In this document: piece by piece, positions 46,863-58,176 of the stretch | Layout of the letters: each line of letters begins with the position of its first letter | How positions within the stretch are numbered: the first letter of the stretch is position 1 | NCBI RefSeq assembly: GCF_003788635.1 | Contig: NZ_AYKH01000005.1 | Location: forward strand, 62,001-126,000 | Direction of reading: 5' to 3' | Origin: Salinisphaera orenii subsp. orenii MK-B5 | Lineage (GTDB): Bacteria > Pseudomonadota > Gammaproteobacteria > Nevskiales > Salinisphaeraceae | DNA length: 64,000 bases | Notes under the pieces: model-generated | Told to the model about the DNA's origin: nothing | The model's database searches: none | The model's input: the letters and a program-made list of their open reading frames with translations, nothing else | Made by a program: the position numbers and the translations under genes

Positions 46863-46886
46863 GCACAGTACGCTACCGTACTGTGC
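46863..46886. promoter_or_regulatory. 24-bp perfect palindrome, putative operator of fadBA and/or the phasin gene
   Basis: GCACAGTACG (46863-46872), spacer CTAC, CGTACTGTGC (46877-46886), 64 nt before the fadB start and 155 nt before the divergent phasin start. It has no T-tract, so it looks like a dimeric repressor site rather than a terminator. It does not match the FadR or PsrA site patterns as I remember them. Confidence 0.6.
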
Positions 46887-46949
46887 GCCGAGTTTACTGC
46901 CCCGGCCCTCGTGGCCGGGCGCATCATTCAATGTCAGTGGAGTTCGTCC

Positions 46950-50363
<3,414 letters not shown>

Positions 50364-50391
50364 GCGCTCGCCGCTCGCTCGCGAGTCGTTC

Positions 50392-50425
50392 CGGGGCCGG
50401 CCTGTCGCCGGCCCCGCTTTGTCTT
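50392..50425 (+). terminator. Terminator of fadBA
   Basis: CGGGGCCGGC (50392-50401), loop CTGTC, GCCGGCCCCG (50407-50416), then CTTTGTCTT. Perfect 10-bp stem 28 nt after the fadA stop. Confidence 0.85.
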
Positions 50426-50489
50426 GCGGGACAATCGATTGCCCGCGGTAAACGCTGACAGCAGGCGGTGACGCGGTTACTATCGCGGC

Positions 50490-51428
50490 ATGCGATGCGT
50501 TGTCCGACTCGGTTGGTTTCTGTCTTTGCTGTTGCTGATGGCGGCGCCGGCCGCCGTTGCACAGAACGTGGCGCCGGCCGTCTCGCCGCCCGAGGGCGCC
50601 GAAATCGTGGGCGAGTCCCGGGAAGCGTTCGCCACCTACCCGTTGATCACCGATCGTATCGTTCAACGCGGCGGTATTCAGGGCAATATATCGGCGACAC
50701 GCACGGTCGAGGGCGCGCTCGCGCGCCGTACCTATCGGCTGGCCGAGGCCGCGGATGCGGAATCGATCGCCGAGGGCTACGCGACGCGTCTCGCCCGCGC
50801 CGGCTTCGACACGCTCTACGCGTGCGAAGCCGAGGCCTGCGGGCCGATGTTCGAGCGCGCCTCGCCGGGCGCCCGCGCCGCCGCCGATCTCTTTTCTCGC
50901 CGTAGCGGGTCGTACTATCGCGCGGTCCGGCGCTCAGCCGGTGGCGGCGACGTCTATGCGGCCGTCCAAGTGACGCCGATCGGCAACGGCGTCGTCGCCG
51001 TTCAGCTGGATACGCTGCAGGTGCAGGCCCGTGAGATCGGCGCCATCTCGGTCAACGCCGCCGAGATGGCCGATGAGTTGGACACCAAGGGCCGGGTGGC
51101 GCTCTACGGCATCTTCTTCAATACCGACAGTGCGCAGATCAAGTCCGAGTCTCAGTCCACGCTCGGCGAGATCGCCAAACTCATGGCGGAACAGCCGGAT
51201 CGGCGTCTGCTCGTGGTCGGCCACACCGACAGCCGCGGCGGTTTCGATTACAACATCGATCTGTCCAAGCGGCGGGCCGAGGCGGTCGTGGAGGCCTTGA
51301 CCGCCCGCTACGGGGTCGATCCGGATCGGCTCAAGCCGTGGGGCGTGGGCTACACCGCGCCGCGGGCGAGTAACGAAAGCGATATAGGGCAGGCCAAGAA
51401 TCGCCGCGTGGAGCTGGTCGCCTGGTAG
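50490..51428 (+). CDS. OmpA-family protein with N-terminal DUF4892-like domain
   Basis: 312-residue exported protein. A signal peptide ends at about Ala24 (AVAQ). Residues about 40-200 resemble DUF4892 (YPLITDRIVQ, then a conserved strand pattern). The C-terminal OmpA domain (about 200-312) has ALYGIFFNTDSAQIKSES and VGHTDSRGG followed by LSKRRAEAV, the peptidoglycan-binding signature. There is no beta-barrel, so it is a periplasmic protein that binds the cell wall. It is convergent with the TonB operon; a functional link is only positional. Confidence 0.85.
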   Translation: MRCVVRLGWFLSLLLLMAAPAAVAQNVAPAVSPPEGAEIVGESREAFATYPLITDRIVQRGGIQGNISATRTVEGALARRTYRLAEAADAESIAEGYATRLARAGFDTLYACEAEACGPMFERASPGARAAADLFSRRSGSYYRAVRRSAGGGDVYAAVQVTPIGNGVVAVQLDTLQVQAREIGAISVNAAEMADELDTKGRVALYGIFFNTDSAQIKSESQSTLGEIAKLMAEQPDRRLLVVGHTDSRGGFDYNIDLSKRRAEAVVEALTARYGVDPDRLKPWGVGYTAPRASNESDIGQAKNRRVELVAW

Positions 51429-51616
51429 GCCGCGACGTCGCGTCGCCGGGCCGTGTCAGCGCGCGTCGGGGCGATTCGTTCGAATAGTCCGCGCCGCACG
51501 GGTGATGCACCCTTGCCCGTGTCGGCCGCTCGCGGAAGGGACCTTGTACACCGGAACCGCTTGCGCCGGCAGTTCTGTGCCCGGACAAACAGGTCGCGTC
51601 GCGCCCGGCCATCCGG

Positions 51617-52462
51617 CTAGCGCAATGAGAATACCACCGGCACGATCAGCTCGAGCCGGTTGCGCCGCATGCGCTGCGGCATGCTCGGCAACGGCTGGGC
51701 CTGACGCAGCATCTGCTCTGCGGCGGCGTCGAGCACGGCTGAACCCGAACTGCGCTCGATGTGGTGGCTGATCACCTGGCCATCCTGGTCCACGACGATA
51801 TAGAGCCGTACCGTCCCCTCGATGTCGTCGTTGCGCGCCTGTTGTGGATACTGCTTGTGGCGCGACAGCCAGGCGCGCAGCCGCACGATATAGTCGTCCG
51901 TCGCCTGGTCGCTCGTCCCGCCGGCTCCGTTGCCGGGTGTTTCGTCCGTTCGCGCCGCCGGCGTATCCAGCTCCGGCGTATGCGCGGTCACGCGCTCGCT
52001 CGGAGACACGGATTCGAGGCTGTCGCCGGGGCCGATCTCGACCGGTGCCGCCTGTGACGGTTCCGCGGCGGTCGCCGGGGCGATCTCCGCCGCCTCGGCG
52101 ATGGCCGGGCCCTGCGATTGCGCGGGTTCGATCGCGTCCGCCAGCACGGGCGCCGGCTGGGCTTCGGCCGCGGGCGCCGGCGTCGGCGCGCTGTCCTCGA
52201 CGGCCGGCACCTCCGCAGCCGACGGTGCAGGAGCGGGAGCCGCGGCACTGGCCGGCTCGGGCGCCTCGACTGGCTGGCTGGGCGTCGTCGGTGCCGGAGG
52301 CGGACCGGCGTCAAGCTCCTCGAGCGACACCATCACGCCCCGCGGCGTCTCGGCAGGCCTGTCGTTGGCCGTGTCGCCGAGCCAGAGTCCGGCCAGCAGG
52401 AGCAGATGCGCGACCACGGCGGCCGCGATCGCGAGCAGCCATTGCCGGGAGGAGATGCCCAT
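51617..52462 (-). CDS. tonB: TonB-family energy transducer
   Basis: 281 residues. N-terminal anchor helix (about 8-28, with the conserved His in the helix: VVAHLLLLAGLWL), a long Pro/Ala/Glu-rich periplasmic spacer (about 45-180), and a C-terminal TonB domain with YIVRLRAWLSRHKQYPQQAR and GTVRLYIVVDQDGQV. It transmits motor force to outer-membrane receptors. The start overlaps the preceding exbD stop by one base (TGATG). No TonB-dependent receptor gene is in the window, so the substrate is unknown. Confidence 0.93.
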   Translation of the reverse strand: MGISSRQWLLAIAAAVVAHLLLLAGLWLGDTANDRPAETPRGVMVSLEELDAGPPPAPTTPSQPVEAPEPASAAAPAPAPSAAEVPAVEDSAPTPAPAAEAQPAPVLADAIEPAQSQGPAIAEAAEIAPATAAEPSQAAPVEIGPGDSLESVSPSERVTAHTPELDTPAARTDETPGNGAGGTSDQATDDYIVRLRAWLSRHKQYPQQARNDDIEGTVRLYIVVDQDGQVISHHIERSSGSAVLDAAAEQMLRQAQPLPSMPQRMRRNRLELIVPVVFSLR

Positions 52463-52869
52463 CAGCGCTGCGGTGCAACCGTGATCAGGCGCAGTCGCTC
52501 CGCCCCCGCGTCATGCAGACGGCGCATGATCGCCACGACGCGTGTCGCATCGCCGGCGCCGTCGGCACGCAGACGAATCGGCATCCCGGGCCGCGCCTCG
52601 AGTCTGGCGCGCACGGCCTCCACCAGGGCGTCGAGGGTGACCGTCTCGCCGTCGAGGGCGAGGCGGCCGTCGGCGGCCAGTTGAATCTCCAGGCCGTCCG
52701 CGCGCGCGTTCGTCTCGCTCTGGGAGGCTGGCGGATCGATGTCGAACGGCTCGGGTGTGACCAGCCGGCCGGCCAGCATGAAGAAGATGAGCAGCAGGAA
52801 CACGACGTTGGTCAGCGGCAGGATCGCTTCGTCGTTGCTGGCCCGGCGGCGGTTGCGGGGAAAGTGCAT
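52462..52869 (-). CDS. ExbD-family protein lacking the membrane aspartate
   Basis: 135 residues with one N-terminal membrane helix and a periplasmic ExbD domain. The helix reads ILPLTNVVFLLLIFFM; where ExbD and TolR have the proton-carrying Asp (as in TPLIDVVF of the neighbouring paralogue) this protein has Asn21 (codon AAC at 52809-52807). It probably pairs with the second ExbD but cannot by itself relay protons. It lies 3 nt after the first exbD and is coupled to tonB. Confidence 0.9.
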   Translation of the reverse strand: MHFPRNRRRASNDEAILPLTNVVFLLLIFFMLAGRLVTPEPFDIDPPASQSETNARADGLEIQLAADGRLALDGETVTLDALVEAVRARLEARPGMPIRLRADGAGDATRVVAIMRRLHDAGAERLRLITVAPQR

Positions 52870-52872
52870 GGA

Positions 52873-53322
52873 TCAGCCTCCGCCGCCGCCGCTCGCGCCC
52901 TGGTCCATCAGCGAGAGGTTGCGGACCCCCGCGTTCGACAGCCGATCCAGAACCCGCACCGTGGCCTGCAGATCCACCCCGGCCGCCGGCTGGACCAGAA
53001 CACGCCGGTCGGGCTGACGGGCGAGCTGGCCGCGGATGCGTGCCGCGAGGTCGTCGAGCGAGAGATAGCGACCGGCAAAACGCACGCCGTCGACGCGCAC
53101 CTCGATCAGCAGCGCGCCCTCGATCGACGGTGCGCCCCCGCCCGCGGCGGGCGTATCGAGTGTGATCGAGCGCAGGTCGACAAAGCTCGAAGCCAGCATG
53201 AAGAACAGCAGCAGGATGAACACCACATCAATCAGTGGCGTCAGGCTGACGAGCGAGCGGCGCCGGCGGGCGCTGCCGTGGTCGCTAAATGAACGGGGTG
53301 CTGTGGTCCGACTCGTCGTCAT
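52873..53322 (-). CDS. exbD: ExbD-family biopolymer transporter
   Basis: 149 residues. Basic cytosolic N-terminus, membrane helix SLTPLIDVVFILLLFFMLASSF with the essential Asp32, and a periplasmic domain ending in a Gly-rich tail. It is the standard proton-relay subunit of the ExbB-ExbD motor. Its first 38 nt overlap the end of exbB in another frame, an unusually long overlap. Confidence 0.94.
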   Translation of the reverse strand: MTTSRTTAPRSFSDHGSARRRRSLVSLTPLIDVVFILLLFFMLASSFVDLRSITLDTPAAGGGAPSIEGALLIEVRVDGVRFAGRYLSLDDLAARIRGQLARQPDRRVLVQPAAGVDLQATVRVLDRLSNAGVRNLSLMDQGASGGGGG

Positions 53323-54001
53323 CGTTGCCCAGCGCCGCGCTCGGCGAGCGCGAGAGATCGACCGTGAATACGCGAGTGACCACGCTGTCCATTTCGTGAG
53401 CAGCGCGGTCGATGGTGCGCTCCAGCCAGTTCAGGGCGACGATGACGGGCATGGCGACCGCCAGGCCGACCGCGGTGGTCAGCAGGGCCTGCCAGATACC
53501 GCCCGACAGCAAGGCCGGGTTCACCTGGCTGCCGGCGGTTTCCAGGTCGCGAAAGGCCTCGATCATGCCGAGTACGGTGCCGAACAGGCCGAGCAGGGGC
53601 GCGAGCGCGGCAATGACCTCGAGCGGGCGCAGATGGCTGCGCAGCGACTCGAGCATGTCGCCGCCGTACTGGAGAATCTCCTCGCGCAGTATCGGTTCCG
53701 GTGCGTTCTGGCGGCTGCGCAGCTGAATCGCGCGGGCCAATACGCGGGCCGCCGGGTTGGGCGAGCGACGCGCCATGGTCACGGCGCCGGCCGCGTTGCC
53801 GGAGCGATAGACGCCGAGCGCGCTGCGCGCGGTGCGCCGATCGTTGATGCGCACGCGGCGAAACTGCAGCAGCTTGGCCACCACGATCGTCAGCGCCAGG
53901 ATCGACATGGCGATCAGGATGAGCACCACCGGGCCGCCGAGTGCCAGCGTGCGGTTGAGGCCCGAGAACAGCCCACCGAGCGTTTCCAGCAGGCCGCTCA
54001 T
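53285..54001 (-). CDS. exbB: ExbB/TolQ/MotA-family proton channel protein
   Basis: 238-residue inner-membrane protein with three helices: about 22-42, and two in the conserved block LRPLEVIAALAPLLGLFGTVLGMIEAF plus WQALLTTAVGLAVAMPVIVAL, the ExbB/TolQ channel signature. With ExbD it harvests the proton gradient for TonB. The gene order exbB-exbD-exbD-tonB rather than with tolA/pal argues for a TonB rather than a Tol system. Confidence 0.95.
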   Translation of the reverse strand: MSGLLETLGGLFSGLNRTLALGGPVVLILIAMSILALTIVVAKLLQFRRVRINDRRTARSALGVYRSGNAAGAVTMARRSPNPAARVLARAIQLRSRQNAPEPILREEILQYGGDMLESLRSHLRPLEVIAALAPLLGLFGTVLGMIEAFRDLETAGSQVNPALLSGGIWQALLTTAVGLAVAMPVIVALNWLERTIDRAAHEMDSVVTRVFTVDLSRSPSAALGNDDDESDHSTPFI

Positions 54002-54076
54002 CGCGGCGATCCCGTCGACGTGGACTCGGTCGCATGGTGCGGGCCTGGGGGAATCGGCGGGCGCGACATGACGGGC

Positions 54077-54625
54077 CTACTTGATGAAGGGGACCGAGCC
54101 CCGCTGCGATACCGACAGCAACGACAGGCAGTCGTCGCGGCCGCCGGTATCGGTGCGGCACTCGATCACGTTGTTGAGCAGCAGCTGACCGATGTCGTCG
54201 CAGGCCAGGTCCTGAATGTCGAAGACCTTGAGGCCGGTCTTGGTCGGCGGCATCGGCGCGATCTGAACGGCCAACCGGCGAGCGACAATGCCGTCGTTGT
54301 CGAACATGACGACATCCAGCGACACGCTTTCGAAACGCGACTCCGTGAGGTTCTGCGTCACGAGGTAGGCGCGACAGGCGCCATCGACCGGCTCGAGCTT
54401 GTTGAGCTCGACCTCGATGCCGCCCGCCGACCGCGCCGCGCGGACGCCGCCGCTCGGCTCATCGTCCGGCGGTGACGCCTCGTCGCTGTCCCGCGACATC
54501 GAGGTGGGGTCGGACGCCGCGGCGGCACGCGCATCCTCGTCCGGACTCGAATCGCTGTCGGTCTGGGCCATGGCGCTTGCGGCCAGAAACAGTCCGAGCG
54601 CCGCGACAGTTGCGCGTGTCAGCAT
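54077..54625 (-). CDS. Exported protein of unknown function leading the TonB operon
   Basis: 182 residues. A signal peptide ends at about Ala20-Gln21 (AMAQ), followed by an acidic Ser/Asp-rich linker to about 62. The folded part has a beta-strand pattern, ELNKLEPVDGACRAYLVTQNLTESRFESVSLDVVMFD, and cysteines at CRAY, DLACDD, IECR and DDCL that could form disulphides. I do not recognise a family. It lies 75 nt upstream of exbB in the same direction, so it may be a periplasmic partner of the motor. Confidence 0.75.
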   Translation of the reverse strand: MLTRATVAALGLFLAASAMAQTDSDSSPDEDARAAAASDPTSMSRDSDEASPPDDEPSGGVRAARSAGGIEVELNKLEPVDGACRAYLVTQNLTESRFESVSLDVVMFDNDGIVARRLAVQIAPMPPTKTGLKVFDIQDLACDDIGQLLLNNVIECRTDTGGRDDCLSLLSVSQRGSVPFIK

Positions 54626-54834
54626 AGTGTGTCCCGTGTCTGCGGCATCGCGGCTCCCCGCAGCCCGGAGCGCCCGGGCGTGAGTCGCTGAAATTCTTTC
54701 TATTGTTATGCCCACAGTATTGCGGCCCCTGCGATGTCGCGCAAGCGTCGTGCCCGCCCTGCGGTCGACAGCGGCCGGTGCGAGGGCGAGAATCGCGTCG
54801 ATCGTCGGTCCTACAATGCCGCTGGAGTCCCCGA

Positions 54835-55878
54835 ATGAGTGTTTTCGCGTCCATGGCCGCGCCCGGCCACGAGCAGGTCTGCCACTATTTCGATGCCGAT
54901 ACCGGCCTGCGGGCGATCGTGGCGGTCCACTCCACGGCGCGCGGGCCCGGCGTCGGTGGGGTGCGCATCCGCGCCTACGATGACGACGAGGCGGCGCTGG
55001 CCGACGTGCTGCGGCTCTCGGAGGCGATGAGCTACAAGGCCGCCTGCGCCGGTCTGCATTGCGGCGGCGCCAAGGCGGTCGTGATGGCGCCGTTCCCGGC
55101 GGATCGAACCGCCGGCATGCACGCGCTGGCGCGGGCGGTGGAGAGCCTGGGCGGGCGTTATGTGGCGACCGAGGACATGGGCATGAGCGAGTCCGACATC
55201 GCGCTGCTCAACGAAGTGACCCGGCACGCGGTCGGCCGGAGTCTGGCGGCCGGCGGTTCGGGCGATCCGTCGCCGTATACGGCCGATGGCGTGATCGCCG
55301 GCATGCGCGCGGCGCTGCGCGCGGCCGGACGCGAGCCGGCGTTCGACGGTCTGAGAGTGGCGGTGCAGGGTGCCGGCAGCGTCGGCCTCGCGGTCATCGA
55401 ACGGCTGCTCGCGGCGGGCGCGAGCGTTGTCGCCTCCGACATCGCCGCCGAGCCCTGCGAGCGGGCGAGCGCGGCGGGGTCCACGATCGTGGACAACGAG
55501 GCGATCCTGCGCGAGCCGGTCGACATCCTCGCTCCCTGCGGTGTCGGCGGCGTGCTTAACGTCGACACCATCCCGTCACTGGCCTGCCCGATCGTGGCCG
55601 GCGCCGCCAACAATCAACTCGCCACCGACGCCGACGGCCGGCGTCTGGCCGAGCGCGGCATCGTCTACGCGCCCGATTTCGTCATCAACGCGGGCGGTCT
55701 GATCAACGTCAGCGACGAGCTGGATCCGGACGGCTACAGCGTCGAGCGGGTCCGCTTTCGTGTCGCCGGGATCGAGAGCACGCTCAACACGATCTTCGCC
55801 GAGGCCGCTGCACACGGCGAGACGCCGGCGGCCACTGCGTTGCGGATCGCGCGCGAGCGCATCGCCGCGGGGCGGTAG
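54835..55878 (+). CDS. Leucine dehydrogenase family amino acid dehydrogenase
   Basis: 347-residue Glu/Leu/Phe/Val dehydrogenase family enzyme that reversibly deaminates branched-chain amino acids with NAD. Lys68 (SYKAACAGLHCGGAK) and Lys80 fall at the catalytic positions of leucine dehydrogenase. The Rossmann motif VAVQGAGSVGLAVIERL is present and the length matches leucine dehydrogenase rather than glutamate dehydrogenase. The ATG at 54835 gives the family N-terminus. It is divergent from the TonB operon. Confidence 0.9.
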   Translation: MSVFASMAAPGHEQVCHYFDADTGLRAIVAVHSTARGPGVGGVRIRAYDDDEAALADVLRLSEAMSYKAACAGLHCGGAKAVVMAPFPADRTAGMHALARAVESLGGRYVATEDMGMSESDIALLNEVTRHAVGRSLAAGGSGDPSPYTADGVIAGMRAALRAAGREPAFDGLRVAVQGAGSVGLAVIERLLAAGASVVASDIAAEPCERASAAGSTIVDNEAILREPVDILAPCGVGGVLNVDTIPSLACPIVAGAANNQLATDADGRRLAERGIVYAPDFVINAGGLINVSDELDPDGYSVERVRFRVAGIESTLNTIFAEAAAHGETPAATALRIARERIAAGR

Positions 55879-55893
55879 ATGTCCACAGATCCG

Positions 55894-55923
55894 CCGCCCC
55901 GGGGTGACACGCCCCCGGGGCGG
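55894..55923. terminator. Hairpin between convergent genes
   Basis: CCGCCCCGGGG (55894-55904) and CCCCGGGGCGG (55913-55923) form a perfect 11-bp stem between the dehydrogenase and the minus-strand aldo/keto reductase. No T-tract on either strand. Confidence 0.45.
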
Positions 55924-55939
55924 GCACCGAACGCGGCGC

Positions 55940-56770
55940 TTAGGCGGCGGTGTCCCAGTCCGGGGCGAACGAGGGATCGATGATGCGGCCATCGGCGGTG
56001 TGCAGGCCGGCGATCTCGCGCATCTGCTCTTCGGTGAGCTCGAAGTCGAAGACCTCGAAGTTGTTCTCGATATGCGCCGGCCGGGTCGAGCGTGGGATCG
56101 CGACGACGTCATCGTGCTGGAGCAGCCAGCGCAGGGCGACTTGGCCGCCGTTCTTGCCGTGCGCCCGACCGATCCGCTCCAGCGTCGGCTCGCGGAAGAC
56201 GCGGCCCTGCGCCAGCGGGCAATAGGCGGTCAGTGCCATGCCGTGGTGGGCCAGCCGGTCCAGCACCGGGCGCTGATCGAGAAAGGGATGGTACTCGACC
56301 TGATCGGTGACCAGCGGCGCGCTCGAATGGGTCACGGCCGCGTCGATCAGCGGCGTGGTGAAGTTGCTCACGCCGATGTGCCGGGCCAGACCCTGGGCGC
56401 GGACGTCGTTGAGCGCGGCGATGGTCTCGTCGAGCGCGACGTCCGGATTGGGCCAGTGCAGCAGCAGCAGGTCGACGTAATCGGTGTCGAGTCGGGCCAG
56501 GCTTTCGCGCACCGAGGCCTGCAGGTCGCCGTCGTTGAAGCGATCGGTCCAGACCTTGGTGGTCAGGAAGAGGTCGCCGCGTTCGACGCCGCCGGCCTTG
56601 AGACCGCGGCCGACCGCTTCCTCGTTGTTGTACATCTGGGCGGTGTCGATATGGCGATAACCGACCCCGAGTGCGTGCGCGACCATCGCTTCGGCGTCGG
56701 CCGGGGCGAGTTCGAAGGTGCCGAAACCGAGCGCCGGAATCGTCGCGCCGTTGGCGTTGACGTACTGCAT
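55940..56770 (-). CDS. Aldo/keto reductase (2,5-diketo-D-gluconate reductase-like)
   Basis: 276-residue AKR of the short AKR5-type group. Catalytic tetrad: Asp42 and Tyr47 (DTAQMYNNE), Lys72 (TTKVW) and His105 (LLLHWPNP). The C-terminal cofactor motif AIPRSTRPAHIENNF is typical. The ATG at 56770 has AGGAG; the upstream GTG is not favoured. Likely a general carbonyl/methylglyoxal reductase, but the substrate is not encoded in the motifs. Confidence 0.93.
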   Translation of the reverse strand: MQYVNANGATIPALGFGTFELAPADAEAMVAHALGVGYRHIDTAQMYNNEEAVGRGLKAGGVERGDLFLTTKVWTDRFNDGDLQASVRESLARLDTDYVDLLLLHWPNPDVALDETIAALNDVRAQGLARHIGVSNFTTPLIDAAVTHSSAPLVTDQVEYHPFLDQRPVLDRLAHHGMALTAYCPLAQGRVFREPTLERIGRAHGKNGGQVALRWLLQHDDVVAIPRSTRPAHIENNFEVFDFELTEEQMREIAGLHTADGRIIDPSFAPDWDTAA

Positions 56771-56870
56771 CGTCTGCTCCTGTGAGGACACGGTGTTTTA
56801 GGTAAGGTCTGTTACTGGCGATTCAACGATTCGTCGATGCGGTCCGGATGACCGTCGACACGGAGACACC

Positions 56871-58148
56871 ATGGCGGTAGCGGGAGGCATGGCGACGGCG
56901 CTGAAACTGGAGCCGGGCGAGCTCACGCCCGTAGTCTGGTCGTTCGCGTATTTCTTCTTTCTGCTGTCCGGCTATTACGTGTTGCGACCGGTGCGCGATG
57001 AAATGGGGATTCAGGGCGGCGTGGACGCGCTGGCGTGGGTCTTCACCGGCACCTTCGTGCTCATGCTGGCGGTGGTGCCGGCCTTCGGCTGGGCGGTCGG
57101 ACGTTTCTCGCGCCGGGGGCTGGTGATCGCGAGCTACGGCTTCTTCATCGTCAATCTACTGGTCTTCTTCGCGCTGCTGCGGGCCGGCGTGGCGCCGGAG
57201 TGGACCGCGCGGGCGTTCTTCATCTGGGTCAGCGTGTTCAATCTGTTCGTCATCTCGCTGTTCTGGAGCGTGATGAACGACGTGTTCTCGCAGACGCAGG
57301 CCCTGCGGCTGTTCGGCCTGATCGCCGCCGGCGGCAGCCTCGGGGCGATCGTCGGGCCGGGGCTGACCGCGGTGCTGGCCGAGCGCGTCGGCCCGACCAA
57401 CCTGCTGCCGCTTTCGGCGGTGCTGCTGGGCGCGGCCGTGGTCTGTGCGCTGGTGATCATGCACTGGGCCGGAACCGGCGGCGTGCGCGCCCGTGCCGAT
57501 CGCGTGCGCGAGAGCGTCTGGGCGGGAGCGACCCACGTCGCGCGGTCGCCGTATCTCCTGGGCATCTGCGGCTTCATCGTCCTGTATTCGACGCTGTCCA
57601 CGTTCCTGTATTTCGAGCAGGCGCGAATCGTGGAGGACGCCTTCGCCGACAGCGGTCAGCGCACCCAGGTGTTCGCGGTGATGGATCTGATCACCAACGC
57701 GCTCACACTCGGGCTGCAGTTCTTCGCCACCGCGCGCCTGGTCGCCTGGCTGGGCCTGCCGGTGGCGCTCGCGCTGATTCCGCTGGCCGTGGCCGCGGGT
57801 TTCGGCATGCTGGGGCTCGCGCCGACACTGGCGGTGCTCGTCGTGTTCCAGGTAGTGCGGCGCGCGGGCAATTACGCGATCACCAAGCCGGCGCGCGAGA
57901 TGCTGTTCTCGGTGGTCAGCCCGGAGGACAAGTACAAGGCCAAGAACTTCATCGACACGGTGGTCTATCGCGGCGGCGACGCGGCCTCGGGATGGCTGTT
58001 TACCGGCCTCTCGGCGATCGGCCTCGGACTGTCCGCACTGGCCTTCACGGCCGTGCCGCTGGCCGGACTCTGGGCCGTGCTCGGACTCGCACTCGGCCGC
58101 GCCCGCCGGCGCCGCGAGGACGGGCTGGGTGAGAACACGACGGACTGA
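56871..58148 (+). CDS. ATP/ADP translocase (TLC, NTP/NDP exchange) family or related MFS transporter
   Basis: 425-residue polytopic membrane protein with about 11-12 hydrophobic helices. FAYFFFLLSGYYVLRPVRDEMGIQGG near the N-terminus is the signature segment of the bacterial NTP/NDP exchange transporter family. NYAITKPAREMLFSVVSPEDKYKAKNFIDT is a second conserved block. In obligate intracellular bacteria relatives import host ATP; free-living relatives have no assigned substrate. It precedes the Tat-exported aldo/keto reductase by 28 nt, so the two may be co-transcribed. Confidence 0.82.
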   Translation: MAVAGGMATALKLEPGELTPVVWSFAYFFFLLSGYYVLRPVRDEMGIQGGVDALAWVFTGTFVLMLAVVPAFGWAVGRFSRRGLVIASYGFFIVNLLVFFALLRAGVAPEWTARAFFIWVSVFNLFVISLFWSVMNDVFSQTQALRLFGLIAAGGSLGAIVGPGLTAVLAERVGPTNLLPLSAVLLGAAVVCALVIMHWAGTGGVRARADRVRESVWAGATHVARSPYLLGICGFIVLYSTLSTFLYFEQARIVEDAFADSGQRTQVFAVMDLITNALTLGLQFFATARLVAWLGLPVALALIPLAVAAGFGMLGLAPTLAVLVVFQVVRRAGNYAITKPAREMLFSVVSPEDKYKAKNFIDTVVYRGGDAASGWLFTGLSAIGLGLSALAFTAVPLAGLWAVLGLALGRARRRREDGLGENTTD

Positions 58149-58176
58149 AGCCAAAACCCTGCGGAGGGACGACACC

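Noticed and set aside
52462-54001. Reading the exbB-exbD-exbD-tonB group as a Tol-Pal system
   Set aside because: There is no tolA, tolB, pal or ybgC-like gene, and the last gene has a TonB C-terminal domain.
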